Assembly (NCBI GenBank): GCA_002722705.1
Contig: PBMP01000016.1
Span: forward strand, 1-64,000
DNA: 64,000 bases
Direction of reading: 5' to 3'
From: Pseudobdellovibrionaceae bacterium
GTDB taxonomy: Bacteria; Bdellovibrionota; UBA1018; UBA6935
The notes beneath the pieces were generated by a model. That model had not been told where the DNA came from, ran no database searches, and saw nothing but the letters and a program-made list of their open reading frames with translations. The position numbers and the translations under genes were made by a program. Below are positions 17,832 to 27,602 of the stretch, piece after piece (the stretch's first letter is position 1; every line of letters starts with the position of its first letter).

Positions 17832-20441
17832 TTAAGTTTTCTTTTTAGTAACTTTTTTCTTAGTCGTTTTTTTCTTTTTTGAGGTTTTCTTCTGAGCCGT
17901 TTTCTTTTTGGCTCCTCCTAGGTCTCCAATAATTTTTACGACTTCCTCTACAGTCACTTCTTCAGCTTTATGTTCCTTTGGAAGGCTAACGTTTTTTGTA
18001 CCAATTTTAATATAAGGACCGTATTTTCCTTCATAGATTGCCATTTTCTTTTCTGTTTCAGGATGCTTTCCTAAATCCCGAACCATTTTAGCGCCCCCTC
18101 GTCCTTTTTTCTCTTGAGACAAAATCTCCAAAGCCCTTGCCAAAGTGACTGTATAAACATCATCTTCTTTTTTCAGTGACCGAAAATCGTCTCCATGAGC
18201 AATATAAGGACCAAAACGTCCTCGATTGGCCATAATGGGATTTCCTGTTTCGGGATGAACTCCCAATTCTCGAGGAAGACTTAAAAGATGAAGCGCCTCT
18301 TCTAAGGTAAGGTTTCGATAATCCATCTCTTTAGGGACACTCGCGCGCCTTGGTTTTGGATTTTCTTCCGTCATCTCACCTTGCTGAACATAAGGACCAT
18401 ATCTACCCAATAAACAATAAATATCCTCTCCTGTTTCGGGATGCTTTCCTAACGATTGAGGACCTTTTGCAGAGACTTCAATGATTTCTTCAACCATTTC
18501 CTGAGTTAAATCAGCAGGAGAAACATCTTCCGGAATGGATGCCCGAATATCCTCTCCTCCTTCTACTTTTTTAATCACGTAAGGACCAAAGCGCCCTACC
18601 TTCAAATCAAACTCACCGTCTTTAAAGAAACGAATGGTTCTTGATTCTTCACCATCAATTCCTTTTTCTTTTGTATTCACCTGATTTTGAAGACCATCAT
18701 CTCCCAGATAAAACTCTTTTAAATAAGGAACCCATTCCCTTTTTCCTTCTGCAATTTCATCTAAACGATTTTCCATCTGAGAAGTAAATTGATAACTAAC
18801 CAACTCGTCAAAATATTTTTCTAAAAGCTGAATCACAGCAAACCCAGTAAAAGTGGGAACAAGTGCATTTCCAATTTTTCTAGCATAACCTCGATCAACA
18901 ACAGTACCGATAATACTCGCATAAGTAGAAGGTCTTCCAATTCCTTCTTTTTCTAAACGTTGAACTAAAGAAGCTTCAGTAAAACGCGCAGCTGGTTTAG
19001 TTTCATGAGATTGTGGAGTAAGCTCTTGAACTTTTAATACTTCCCCTTCTTTTAACTCAGGAAGCATTACTTCTTTATCATCAAGTGCACCTTCGGGATC
19101 ATCACTTCCTTCAACATAAGCTCTTAAGTATCCTGCAAAAGTAATACGTCGACCACTTGCCGTAAATAAAGCATCTCCTGCTTCAAACTTAGCACTGACT
19201 GAAAGTTTTTTTGCGTCTGCCATTTGAGTCGCAATGGTTCGTTTCCAAATTAAATCGTACAAAGCTAATTCTTTCCCAGAAAGACCTGTTTCTTTTGGAG
19301 TTTGAAATACCTCTCCTGCCGGACGAATCGCTTCGTGTGCCTCTTGTGCACCTTTTGATTTACTTGAATACTGCCGAGGCTCTGGAGAAAGGTATTCCTT
19401 TCCATAAAGAGTCTCAACCGCATCTCTTGCGCCTTGGATGGCTTGACTTGACAGATTAGGAGAGTCCGTTCTCATATAGGTAATCAAACCTTGTTCATAT
19501 AAAGTTTGTGCAATTCGCATTGCATTTTTTGCAGAAAGCCCAAGCTTTCGGTTTGCTTCCTGCTGAAGCGTTGAAGTAATGAATGGCGGAACTGGTCTTG
19601 AAGTAATCGTTTTTTCTTCAACTTGAGTGACCGTCCAATCCATTGATTTAACTTGATTGACCACAGAAAGCGCTGCTGCCTCATCTAAGACCACTACTTT
19701 TTCTGGCTTTTTAGGTTTCCCAGTTAACTCATCAAAATCTTTCCCTAAAGCAATAGGTTTCCCTCCTAAGGAGTGGAGTTTTGCTTCGAAAGCTTTTCCT
19801 GATTTACTAAGCTGTCCAAGAACATCCCAATACTCTGCTTTTACAAAAGCTCTTCGCTCTCTTTCTCTTTCCACAAGCAAACGAAGTCCTGCAGACTGAA
19901 CTCTTCCTGCAGAAAGACCGTAAGCAATTTTTTTCCAAATCAAAGGAGATAGAGTGAATCCCACCAAACGATCTAAAATCCGTCTAGCTTCTTGAGCGTG
20001 AACAAGCCGAGTATCAATTTCTCGACAATCCTCAAGCGCTTTTTGAATCGCTTTTTTTGTAATCTCATGAAAGACCATTCGCTTTACAGGAATTTTTGGT
20101 TTTAAAATTTCAATCAAATGCCACGAAATACTTTCTCCCTCGCGGTCTTCATCGGTAGCAAGATAAAGGACATCAGCTTCCTTCATCTTTTTTTTGAGAT
20201 CAGAAATAATTTTAGATTTTCCCTTTACCGTCACATAAAGAGGTTCGAAGTCAGCATCGACATTCACTCCTACTCGAGCCCATGGTTCTTTTTTATACTT
20301 CGCAGGAACATCTGCCGCTGTTTGAGGAAGATCTCTTAGGTGTCCCATACTTGCTTCCACAATGAAGTTCTTCGGTAGATATTTACGGATCGTTTTAGCC
20401 TTTGTAGGTGACTCTACAATCACAAAACATTTTTCAGCCAC
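17832..20441 (-). CDS. topA: DNA topoisomerase I
   Basis: 869 residues. N-terminal Toprim domain (E-S-P-T-K-A-K-T-I near 9, acidic D-E-D-R-E-G-E near 117), then the type IA core with S-A-G-R-V-Q-S-A-G and the active tyrosine at Tyr322 in I-T-Y-M-R-T-D-S. Instead of C4 zinc ribbons, the C-terminus has four copies of a G-[RK]-[FY]-G-P-Y-[IV] repeat, as in several non-enteric lineages, and ends in a tail of about 25 residues that is mostly Lys and Thr. It relaxes negative supercoils. The start is GTG with GAGGAGG upstream, which matches the family N-terminus. Confidence 0.97.
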   Translation of the reverse strand: MAEKCFVIVESPTKAKTIRKYLPKNFIVEASMGHLRDLPQTAADVPAKYKKEPWARVGVNVDADFEPLYVTVKGKSKIISDLKKKMKEADVLYLATDEDREGESISWHLIEILKPKIPVKRMVFHEITKKAIQKALEDCREIDTRLVHAQEARRILDRLVGFTLSPLIWKKIAYGLSAGRVQSAGLRLLVERERERRAFVKAEYWDVLGQLSKSGKAFEAKLHSLGGKPIALGKDFDELTGKPKKPEKVVVLDEAAALSVVNQVKSMDWTVTQVEEKTITSRPVPPFITSTLQQEANRKLGLSAKNAMRIAQTLYEQGLITYMRTDSPNLSSQAIQGARDAVETLYGKEYLSPEPRQYSSKSKGAQEAHEAIRPAGEVFQTPKETGLSGKELALYDLIWKRTIATQMADAKKLSVSAKFEAGDALFTASGRRITFAGYLRAYVEGSDDPEGALDDKEVMLPELKEGEVLKVQELTPQSHETKPAARFTEASLVQRLEKEGIGRPSTYASIIGTVVDRGYARKIGNALVPTFTGFAVIQLLEKYFDELVSYQFTSQMENRLDEIAEGKREWVPYLKEFYLGDDGLQNQVNTKEKGIDGEESRTIRFFKDGEFDLKVGRFGPYVIKKVEGGEDIRASIPEDVSPADLTQEMVEEIIEVSAKGPQSLGKHPETGEDIYCLLGRYGPYVQQGEMTEENPKPRRASVPKEMDYRNLTLEEALHLLSLPRELGVHPETGNPIMANRGRFGPYIAHGDDFRSLKKEDDVYTVTLARALEILSQEKKGRGGAKMVRDLGKHPETEKKMAIYEGKYGPYIKIGTKNVSLPKEHKAEEVTVEEVVKIIGDLGGAKKKTAQKKTSKKKKTTKKKVTKKKT

Positions 20442-20596
20442 AGTTCCTCCTCAGAAACAGTTCCTCTATTAATATATTCAAAATATGCGTCCAAAAGAGG
20501 CCCCACGTCAATTCATTCTTGATTCAGTGCTTCAGATTCAGACAAAAAAACCCCATAACTGAGTAAATAACTTATTTAAAATAAAAAAGTCAAATT
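20442..20596. other. Gap between pyrC and topA, 155 bp
   Basis: Both flanking genes read on the minus strand. The stretch holds the strong topA ribosome site and a T-rich region after pyrC in transcript sense. A hexamer repeat (ATAACT-N6-ATAACT) is visible, but no convincing terminator hairpin or RNA gene. Confidence 0.4.
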
Positions 20597-21880
20597 TTAT
20601 TCAAACCAAATTCCTTTAGTATTAAAAACTCTCCCCAAACCATGTGGCAGTGAGGAACCTAAAAAACAACTATTATGCGAAAGACTCACTAAATCTGAAT
20701 CAATCACTGTTTTTTCAGGAAAAGTAAGATCAAACTCAATTGCCTGAAACGCAAATCCTTCCTTAATTTTTCCAAATCGATCAGAAATCCCAATAAACTC
20801 AGCCGGCTTTAAAGAAAAAACTTCAACCAATCGCTGTGGAGTTATTTTTTTATTTTTAACTCCCCAAAAAAGAACCCGTAAAAAAGTTTCTAATCCAGTT
20901 GTTCCAAATGCAACTTCGGAAAAACTTCCTTTTTTCATTGTTGCTTCATGAGGAGCGTGGTCAGTTGCAACATATTCTAAAGTACCATCCGATAAAGCTT
21001 CCCATAATGCCTCTTGATCTTCCTTTGATCGAATCGGGGGATTCATTTTAAAAGACTTGTTATCCTCATGAATATCCTCACTATTAAAAAACAAATGGTG
21101 AGGAGTGACCTCTCCACTCGCCTTTAACCCCCTTGCCTGTGCATCTCTCAATAAATCCAAGGTTTCCCGACTTGAAACATGAAGGACATGGTAACGAGCA
21201 TTTGGATATTTTTCTAAAAGTCTCAAGTCGCGTTCCACCATTTTCCATTCTGCCTCTGCAGGATAAGCCTTTAAACCAAGTGATTTTTGTACCGGTCCTG
21301 GGGCAAGTGCAGCTCCATGTCCTAAATACTCTGCATGTTGAAGCACTGGGATCTCTGTTCCTTCAGTCGCTTTAAAAATTTTCTCCATCAGATCATCAGA
21401 CTCAACCCCCAGCCCATCATCAGTAAACGCATGAACATATGAAGACAAAGATTCTACATCCACGAGTTCTTTACCCAGCATTTTTCGGGTAATACAGGCA
21501 GACCACAAAACCTCGACTCCTAGTTTTTCATCCCATTTCTCTAATTCTTTTTTTCCTTGCTCAATAGCTTCAACCGAATCTAAATAAGGAGCAGTATTTG
21601 GCATCGTAAGTACTGCTCCTACTCCTCCCCGAAGTGCTGCTCTCAACCCCGTTTCTGCGATCTCCTTTTTCGGTTGACCAGGAACTCTTAAGTGAACCTG
21701 TAAATCCACTCCCAACGGAATGAGGCCCTTACCGGTGAGATCGTAATGAGGAATAGAAGAATCATCGATTCCCTTTTTCATTTCCTGAACAATACCAGAC
21801 TCAATGAGTAAGTCCGTATTTTCAACTACTCCATCCGCATTCCACACTTGTACATTTTTAATCAAATATCGTTGATGCAT
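20597..21880 (-). CDS. pyrC: Dihydroorotase, class I, Q-variant metal site
   Basis: 427 residues of an amidohydrolase that closes carbamoyl-aspartate to dihydroorotate in pyrimidine synthesis. Motifs: D-L-Q-V-H-L-R-V-P-G-Q near 60, T-M-P-N-T near 92, V-L-H-V-S-S, and A-T-D-H-A-P-H near 305 with the last metal Asp. In classical class I enzymes the first motif is D-x-H-x-H; here the first His is Gln, as in the D-x-Q-V-H-F-R variant known from Bacteroidetes-type dihydroorotases. The ATG has GGAG placed correctly. It diverges from sufE with almost no spacer. Confidence 0.9.
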   Translation of the reverse strand: MHQRYLIKNVQVWNADGVVENTDLLIESGIVQEMKKGIDDSSIPHYDLTGKGLIPLGVDLQVHLRVPGQPKKEIAETGLRAALRGGVGAVLTMPNTAPYLDSVEAIEQGKKELEKWDEKLGVEVLWSACITRKMLGKELVDVESLSSYVHAFTDDGLGVESDDLMEKIFKATEGTEIPVLQHAEYLGHGAALAPGPVQKSLGLKAYPAEAEWKMVERDLRLLEKYPNARYHVLHVSSRETLDLLRDAQARGLKASGEVTPHHLFFNSEDIHEDNKSFKMNPPIRSKEDQEALWEALSDGTLEYVATDHAPHEATMKKGSFSEVAFGTTGLETFLRVLFWGVKNKKITPQRLVEVFSLKPAEFIGISDRFGKIKEGFAFQAIEFDLTFPEKTVIDSDLVSLSHNSCFLGSSLPHGLGRVFNTKGIWFE

Positions 21881-21938
21881 CTTTATTCTCCGTATCTTTG
21901 TGGTTGCACATTCTGATCTCGGATGTCAAGAAAAGGGA

Positions 21939-22361
21939 ATGAGCCAATCTCTTCTTGAAAAACAAAATGACCTCATTGAAGAAATTAATGAATTTGAAAA
22001 CTGGAAGGATAAGTTCAACTTTATTATTGATCTTGGAAAAGACTACCAGCCTGAATTCAAAGAGGAATGGAAAACTGAAGAGAACAGAATTACTGGCTGT
22101 GTTTCTCAAGTGTGGCTCATTGCAAAAGTAAAAGATCATAAAATTTACTTTACTGCGGATAGTGACTCTATTTTTGTGAAAGGACTAGTTTCACTCGTAG
22201 TAGAAATGTATTCAGGAGCAGAAGCTCAAGAGATCCTTTCCACTCCCCCACGATTCTTAGAAGAAACAGGACTTCTCCAAAACCTCACACCGAGTCGAGG
22301 AAACGGAGTGGCATCCATGATTGCAAAAGTCATGGAGCTTGCAAAAAACACAGATGAATAA
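21939..22361 (+). CDS. sufE: Cysteine desulfuration protein SufE
   Basis: 140 residues from an ATG that gives the standard family N-terminus (L-L-E-K-Q-N-D-L-I-E-E). An upstream in-frame TTG would add 13 residues and is unlikely. The active cysteine is in N-R-I-T-G-C-V-S-Q-V-W. SufE accepts sulfur from SufS for iron-sulfur cluster building. The partner sufBCDS genes are not in the window, so SufE stands apart from its usual operon. It diverges from pyrC. Confidence 0.92.
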   Translation: MSQSLLEKQNDLIEEINEFENWKDKFNFIIDLGKDYQPEFKEEWKTEENRITGCVSQVWLIAKVKDHKIYFTADSDSIFVKGLVSLVVEMYSGAEAQEILSTPPRFLEETGLLQNLTPSRGNGVASMIAKVMELAKNTDE

Positions 22362-22412
22362 CTCTTGATTCTTTTCCGTTTTTTGAGACTCTCCTTCGAC
22401 AAGGAGATTTTT

Positions 22413-23006
22413 ATGAACAAATTGATCACAGCCTTCATGATTCTTTCAATTACCACTGGATATTCAGTTTTTGCTGAAACCGTTAAAATCGATACAAACC
22501 ATTCAAAAATAGAGTGGATGGGAGGAAAAAAACTTCTAAACGACACTCACAAAGGAACTCTGCTTTTTAAATCGGGAACACTCGTTTTTAAAAACAACGC
22601 ACTCGTCTCTGGAGAGCTCAACGTAGACATGCACTCTCTCAAAAATACGGACATTGAGAATCCAAAATACAAACAAAAACTTGTGGGCCATCTCAAAAAT
22701 TCTGATTTTTTTCATGTTGAGAAATATCCAAAAGCAACTTTTAAATTCGATACCGTTAAAAAATTAAAGAATAATCAATACAAACTAACGGGTCTCATGA
22801 AAATCAAAAATAAAACAAACAAAGAAACCGTTACAATCACATTAAAAAAACAGAAGAAAACATGGAGTGGTTCTGGAAAAATAACCATTGATCGATCTAA
22901 GTATGATGTACGATATGGTTCTGATTCTTTTTTTGATAATCTTGGAGACAAAGTCATCAAAAACGAGATTGAACTCACTCTTGATGTAAAAACAAAAGCT
23001 TCTTAA
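22413..23006 (+). CDS. YceI-family periplasmic lipocalin-like protein
   Basis: 197 residues. The ATG has AAGGAG seven bases upstream; sixteen further codons in the open frame lack a ribosome site. A signal peptide (ending S-V-F-A) leads into a YceI pattern: I-D-T-N-H-S-K-I-E-W, then L-K-N-S-D-F-F-H-V-E-K-Y-P-K-A-T-F-K-F, then R-S-K-Y-D-V-R-Y-G-S. YceI proteins bind isoprenoid-like lipids in the periplasm. A strong terminator follows the stop, so the transcript ends here. A second, more diverged YceI-like gene begins at 36313. Confidence 0.9.
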   Translation: MNKLITAFMILSITTGYSVFAETVKIDTNHSKIEWMGGKKLLNDTHKGTLLFKSGTLVFKNNALVSGELNVDMHSLKNTDIENPKYKQKLVGHLKNSDFFHVEKYPKATFKFDTVKKLKNNQYKLTGLMKIKNKTNKETVTITLKKQKKTWSGSGKITIDRSKYDVRYGSDSFFDNLGDKVIKNEIELTLDVKTKAS

Positions 23007-23014
23007 AAACAAAC

Positions 23015-23049
23015 GACCAGAAAGAAAATCTTCTTTCTGGTCTCTTTTT
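23015..23049 (+). terminator. Strong rho-independent terminator after the YceI gene
   Basis: A perfect 12-bp stem (GACCAGAAAGAA with TTCTTTCTGGTC) around a four-base loop is followed by TCTTTTT. It lies 9 bp after the stop codon and insulates the YceI transcript from the peptidase gene. Confidence 0.9.
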
Positions 23050-23074
23050 CCATAAAATGAAATAGAGATTGCTC

Positions 23075-24040
23075 ATGACTATCAAAAACGAAAAGATCCG
23101 CCCCCTCTACCCAGAAATTGAACCCTATCAAACACACACATTAAAAGTCTCTGATCTTCACACTGTTTTTATAGAAGAATGTGGAAATCCAAATGGAAAG
23201 CCTGTGATTTTTGTTCACGGTGGTCCAGGAGGCGGAGTCAACTCCACTCACCGAAGGTACTTTAATCCAGAAAAATACCGCATCATTCTTTTTGATCAAC
23301 GTGGCTGTGGAAAAAGCACTCCTTTTGCATGTCTAGAAGAGAACACGACTTGGGATCTCGTCAGTGATATGGAGAAGATAAGAAACCACTTTAAAATAGA
23401 AAAATGGCAAGTCTTTGGAGGATCTTGGGGAAGCACTCTTGCACTTGCCTATGCACAATCTCATCCACAAAGAGTAAGTGAACTCGTTCTTAGAGGAATT
23501 TTTCTCATTCGCGATGAAGAGATTGAATGGTTTTATCAAAAAGGAGCTAGTGCTGTTTTTCCTGATGCATGGGAACACTATTTAAATGCAATTCCCAAAG
23601 AAGAACACGATGACCTGCTTTCTGCTTATTACAAACGCCTCACCTCAGGTGAGAAGGAAACCCAAATCAAAGCTGCAAAAGCATGGAGCGTATGGGAAGG
23701 AAGTACAAGCCAACTTTTTCCTGATCCCGACTTTACTGCTGGATATGAAAAAGATGAATTTGCGTTAGCCTTTGCCAGAATCGAATGTCATTACTTTAAA
23801 AACAAAGGATTTTTACAAGAAAAGCCCATTTTAGATCACATTGACTCTATTCGTTCAATTCCGACAGTGATTGTACAAGGGCGATATGACATGGTTTGCC
23901 CAATGCAAACAGCCTGGGCTCTTCATAAAAAATGGCCTGAGGCTTCATTAAAAGTCATTCCAGATGCAGGACACTCCGCTGGGGAACCTACCATTGCGGC
24001 GGCTTTAGTTGAAGCAACAGATCAGTTTGTAAAAGACTAG
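23075..24040 (+). CDS. pip: Proline iminopeptidase (S33)
   Basis: 321 residues from an ATG with only a weak ribosome site. An alpha/beta hydrolase with the S33 signature: oxyanion loop H-G-G-P-G-G-G near 48, D-Q-R-G-C-G-K-S, nucleophile in G-G-S-W-G-S-T-L-A-L near 114, Asp in G-R-Y-D-M-V-C-P and His in D-A-G-H-S-A-G-E near the C-terminus. It removes N-terminal proline from small peptides. No signal peptide, so cytoplasmic. Single gene between a terminator and a convergent lipoprotein gene. Confidence 0.93.
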   Translation: MTIKNEKIRPLYPEIEPYQTHTLKVSDLHTVFIEECGNPNGKPVIFVHGGPGGGVNSTHRRYFNPEKYRIILFDQRGCGKSTPFACLEENTTWDLVSDMEKIRNHFKIEKWQVFGGSWGSTLALAYAQSHPQRVSELVLRGIFLIRDEEIEWFYQKGASAVFPDAWEHYLNAIPKEEHDDLLSAYYKRLTSGEKETQIKAAKAWSVWEGSTSQLFPDPDFTAGYEKDEFALAFARIECHYFKNKGFLQEKPILDHIDSIRSIPTVIVQGRYDMVCPMQTAWALHKKWPEASLKVIPDAGHSAGEPTIAAALVEATDQFVKD

Positions 24041-24071
24041 CTACTTTAATAGTATCTCAAATTAAAAAAAC

Positions 24072-24950
24072 TTAATCTAAATATACAGAGTATTGATCCG
24101 TATAAAGAGAAGGATCAAGCTTTTCACCTTCAGATTCAGGTTCTTCAGTTCTAAACCAATCCGCCCAAAAACGAGAAGTTTCAAATAATCCCAAGCTCTC
24201 AAAATAAAACTGATTGCGTTTAACTCGAGTTGCTCGATAAAGTGCAACTCCGTTATCTTCTGCAATTAACCGTCCCAACTGATAACCAATATACTTGGGT
24301 GTACGAATCACAAGCTTGGTATTTTCAATAATCTCAAAATCTACATTGAGTTTTAGTTCCAATATTTTCTCTAACTCCTCTAGAGAAAAATCTATTTTCG
24401 CTCCAGATTTCCTATAAAACTCAAAAGTCAATTGATCGACCTTTAATGCTTGAATGATAAACCCGACGTTTTCTAGATATTCTTTACACATCGAACTCAT
24501 AGACTCACGGTAGTATTCAGTTAAAGCAATAGAATCAAAATATTCAACATGAACTCCTTCCATTTTCATGGACATTGTTTGAACCACATTAAAGTTTGCT
24601 CCTGCTCCTAAAATCGGATTTCCAGTATTTAAGAAGCGAATCAATCCTAATTTTGCTTTACCACTGACATGAATACTTTGAGTTCGTTCAGGTAAGGTCG
24701 TGTGATCTTGGATCACTAAGTCTTCCGGAAAGCATCGTCCAGGAGGAGCCACTAAACTTAAGCGTTTAGGAGAACCTCCCACTAAGGTACCAGGTCCAGA
24801 CTTTTCTAAAGGAGTTTCGTAATGAATATATCCTGCTCTTTTAATTTCCTTATAAAGGGCTTTTAAAGACTGACATCCAGTCACCATCAAACTCAAACAC
24901 AAAAGCCCAACAAAAGAGCCACTCACCGAAAACAGATTTCTTTTTCTCAT
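24072..24950 (-). CDS. Lipoprotein of unknown function
   Basis: 292 residues from the ATG at M-R-K-R-N; an in-frame TTG two codons upstream is less likely. Lipobox L-M-V-T-G-C gives a lipid-anchored mature protein. The body is mixed alpha/beta with no motif I recognise, one notable segment being G-A-G-A-N-F-N-V-V-Q-T-M-S-M. It follows leuS by 92 bp on the same strand, possibly from its own promoter, and is convergent with pip. A role in envelope assembly is possible but unsupported. Confidence 0.6.
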   Translation of the reverse strand: MRKRNLFSVSGSFVGLLCLSLMVTGCQSLKALYKEIKRAGYIHYETPLEKSGPGTLVGGSPKRLSLVAPPGRCFPEDLVIQDHTTLPERTQSIHVSGKAKLGLIRFLNTGNPILGAGANFNVVQTMSMKMEGVHVEYFDSIALTEYYRESMSSMCKEYLENVGFIIQALKVDQLTFEFYRKSGAKIDFSLEELEKILELKLNVDFEIIENTKLVIRTPKYIGYQLGRLIAEDNGVALYRATRVKRNQFYFESLGLFETSRFWADWFRTEEPESEGEKLDPSLYTDQYSVYLD

Positions 24951-25042
24951 AGTCAACGTTTCGACAGAAATGTCAAAAAATTGTAATAAAAAAAAACAAA
25001 AGATTACAAAACACTAACGCCTTGCGTTTCTAACGATGCGCA

Positions 25043-27586
25043 TTATTTGGCGATCAAATTGACTAATTTCCCAGGAACAAAAATCACTTTTTTGATTTCT
25101 TTTCCTTCGAGATGAGAACTCACCTTAGGATCTTGCGTTGCTTTTTCAACAGCATGGTCCTGAGTGACCTCCTTAGAAACCGTAATTTCAGAGCGTCGCT
25201 TTCCATTGACCATTACCGCTAACGTGATTTCATTTTCTGTACACAACTCTTCATCATAAGAAGGCCATGGCTGTTTACAAATAAATCCATCCTCTCCCAA
25301 TTTTTGCCAAAGTTCCTCTGCAATATGAGGCGCATATGGAGCTAGGACCTGAAGAAATGTTTTTGCAATCGAACGAGGAAGGGTCTTCGCCGAAGTTGCT
25401 GCATTCACAAAAATCATCATTTGTGAAATCGCTGTATTCATTCGCAGTCCCTCTGTATCCTCTTGTACTTTTTTTATCGTTCTATGAAGTGTTTTTAATA
25501 ACTCAATTTCCGAAGATGGGTCTGAGTCGGTTAATTTTGATTGAAGATTACCTGTATTTTCATCAACAACTAATCTCCAGCATCTTGCTAAAAACCGATG
25601 AACACCATCCACTCCATCCATCTGCCATGGTTTTGATGCATCTAAAGGCCCCATAAACATTTCATAAAGACGAAGACTATCTGCCCCGTAAGTTTCGACC
25701 ACTTCATCAGGATTAACAACGTTCCTTTTAGATTTAGACATCTTCTCGACTTGAGAACGTAACTCTTCGCCTTTGTCTTTTGATCGATAGATTTTTCCAT
25801 CACTTTCAACTTCAGAAGGATGATAGTACTTACCTTGAGCATCCTGATGAGAATAAGCCAAAATCATTCCTTGATTAAAAAGACCTTGAAAAGGTTCCTT
25901 TGTAGAAACTAATCCACAGTCAAAAAGCACCTTATGCCAAAATCTCGAATATAAAAGATGAAGAACCGCATGCTCGACTCCACCAATATAAAGGTCTACA
26001 GGCATCCAATACTTTTCCAACTCGGGATCAAAAGGATTTTCTGTGTTTTTAGGATCAATATACCGAAGGTAATACCAACACGACCCTGCCCATTGAGGCA
26101 TTGTATTGTATTCCCTGCGCCCCTTACGTCCATCTGAAAGCGTGACTTCCTTCCAATCCCCTGGTGCACGAGCAAGAGGGGGCTCTCCATCCTCAGTCGG
26201 TTTATACTCATCTACCGGAGGAAGGCTCACCGGAAGATCTGATTCAGGTACTGGAACCACACTTCCATCTTCAAGATGAATCAACGGAAAAGGCTCACCC
26301 CAGTAACGCTGCCTTGAAAACAACCAATCTCTTAACTTGTAATTTACTTTTCTTTTCCCTAAATTTTTATTTTCAAGATCAACAATCATTTTTTCTTTAG
26401 CAGTAGCAACATCTAATCCCTCTAAAAACCCTGATTGAATCAATTTTCCATCACCCACATAGGCTTCTTTTTGAATATCAATGGAGTTAGGGGAAGAGAC
26501 CACTTGGATAATTTCTAGTCCCATCTTTTTTGCAAATTCATGATCTCTTTCATCATGACCAGGAACAGCCATGATTGCTCCAGTTCCATAGCTCATCATT
26601 ACGTAATCCGCGATCCAAATTGGAATTTTTTTCTGATTCACTGGATTAATCGCATAAGCACCTGTGAAAACTCCTGTTTTCTCCTGAACATCGGTCCGAT
26701 CTAAATCAGTTTTTTGAGAGGCTTTGTAAACATACTGATTAACCTGCTCTTGTTGTTCATTAGAAACAATTTCTTTCACAATAGGATGCTCTGGTGCAAG
26801 AACACAGAAAGTCGCACCAAACAACGTATCTGGACGAGTGGTAAACACTTCGAAACTCGATGAATGTCCATCTACAGAAAAAGATAATTGAGCCCCCTCA
26901 GATTTTCCGATCCAGTTTCGTTGCATCTGTTTGACGCTCTCAGGCCAATCAAGTGACTCTAAATCCTCTAATAAACGCTCAGCGTAAGCAGTAATTTTTA
27001 ATGTCCATTGCTTCATGACCCTTCGTTCTACTGGATCACCTGTTTCAACGTAAAAACCATCTTTTACTTCTTCATTTGCTAAAACAGTCCCTAAAGCAGG
27101 ACACCAATTCACGGGAGACTCTGCTAAATAAGCAAGTCCTTTTTCATAAAGCTTTAAAAAAATCCATTGTGTCCATCGGTAATATTCTGGGCTTGAAGTA
27201 TCTACTTCACGATCCCAATCATAACTAAACCCTAATCGTTTAATCTGCCCTCTAAAATTGTTAATATTCGTTTGTGTAATAATGGCTGGGTGAATTCCTT
27301 CTCTCATCGCCGCTCGCTCAGCAGGAAGTCCAAAAGCGTCCCATCCCATTGGATGCAAAACATTAAATCCTTGCGCCCGCTTTAATCGACAATAAATATC
27401 GGTAGCCGTATATCCTTCTGGATGTCCCACGTGAAGTCCCGCGCCTGAAGGATAAGGAAACATATCTAACACGTAAAGCTTAGGGCGATCTCCTAATTCT
27501 GCCCTGGTCTCAGGAGTCTTAAAAACTTTATTTTCTTCCCAAAGGTCCTGCCACTTTTTTTCTATTTTTGAAGGAGTATATTTCAT
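25043..27586 (-). CDS. leuS: Leucyl-tRNA synthetase
   Basis: 847 residues, usual bacterial length. Class I signatures: [13 protein letters not shown] (HIGH box) near 42 and K-M-S-K-S-K-R-N-V near 640. Between them lie the CP1 editing domain with the conserved [10 protein letters not shown] segment and the W[10 protein letters not shown] motif. It charges tRNA-Leu. It begins 16 bp after the ileS stop, so the two synthetases form an operon. No T-box-like leader is present. Confidence 0.98.
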   Translation of the reverse strand: MKYTPSKIEKKWQDLWEENKVFKTPETRAELGDRPKLYVLDMFPYPSGAGLHVGHPEGYTATDIYCRLKRAQGFNVLHPMGWDAFGLPAERAAMREGIHPAIITQTNINNFRGQIKRLGFSYDWDREVDTSSPEYYRWTQWIFLKLYEKGLAYLAESPVNWCPALGTVLANEEVKDGFYVETGDPVERRVMKQWTLKITAYAERLLEDLESLDWPESVKQMQRNWIGKSEGAQLSFSVDGHSSSFEVFTTRPDTLFGATFCVLAPEHPIVKEIVSNEQQEQVNQYVYKASQKTDLDRTDVQEKTGVFTGAYAINPVNQKKIPIWIADYVMMSYGTGAIMAVPGHDERDHEFAKKMGLEIIQVVSSPNSIDIQKEAYVGDGKLIQSGFLEGLDVATAKEKMIVDLENKNLGKRKVNYKLRDWLFSRQRYWGEPFPLIHLEDGSVVPVPESDLPVSLPPVDEYKPTEDGEPPLARAPGDWKEVTLSDGRKGRREYNTMPQWAGSCWYYLRYIDPKNTENPFDPELEKYWMPVDLYIGGVEHAVLHLLYSRFWHKVLFDCGLVSTKEPFQGLFNQGMILAYSHQDAQGKYYHPSEVESDGKIYRSKDKGEELRSQVEKMSKSKRNVVNPDEVVETYGADSLRLYEMFMGPLDASKPWQMDGVDGVHRFLARCWRLVVDENTGNLQSKLTDSDPSSEIELLKTLHRTIKKVQEDTEGLRMNTAISQMMIFVNAATSAKTLPRSIAKTFLQVLAPYAPHIAEELWQKLGEDGFICKQPWPSYDEELCTENEITLAVMVNGKRRSEITVSKEVTQDHAVEKATQDPKVSSHLEGKEIKKVIFVPGKLVNLIAK

Positions 27587-27602
27587 GTTTTTCTTTCTTT
27601 TA

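Noticed and set aside
21858-22139. Minus-strand frame opposite sufE
   Set aside because: It overlaps sufE and the pyrC start; SufE motifs settle the strand.
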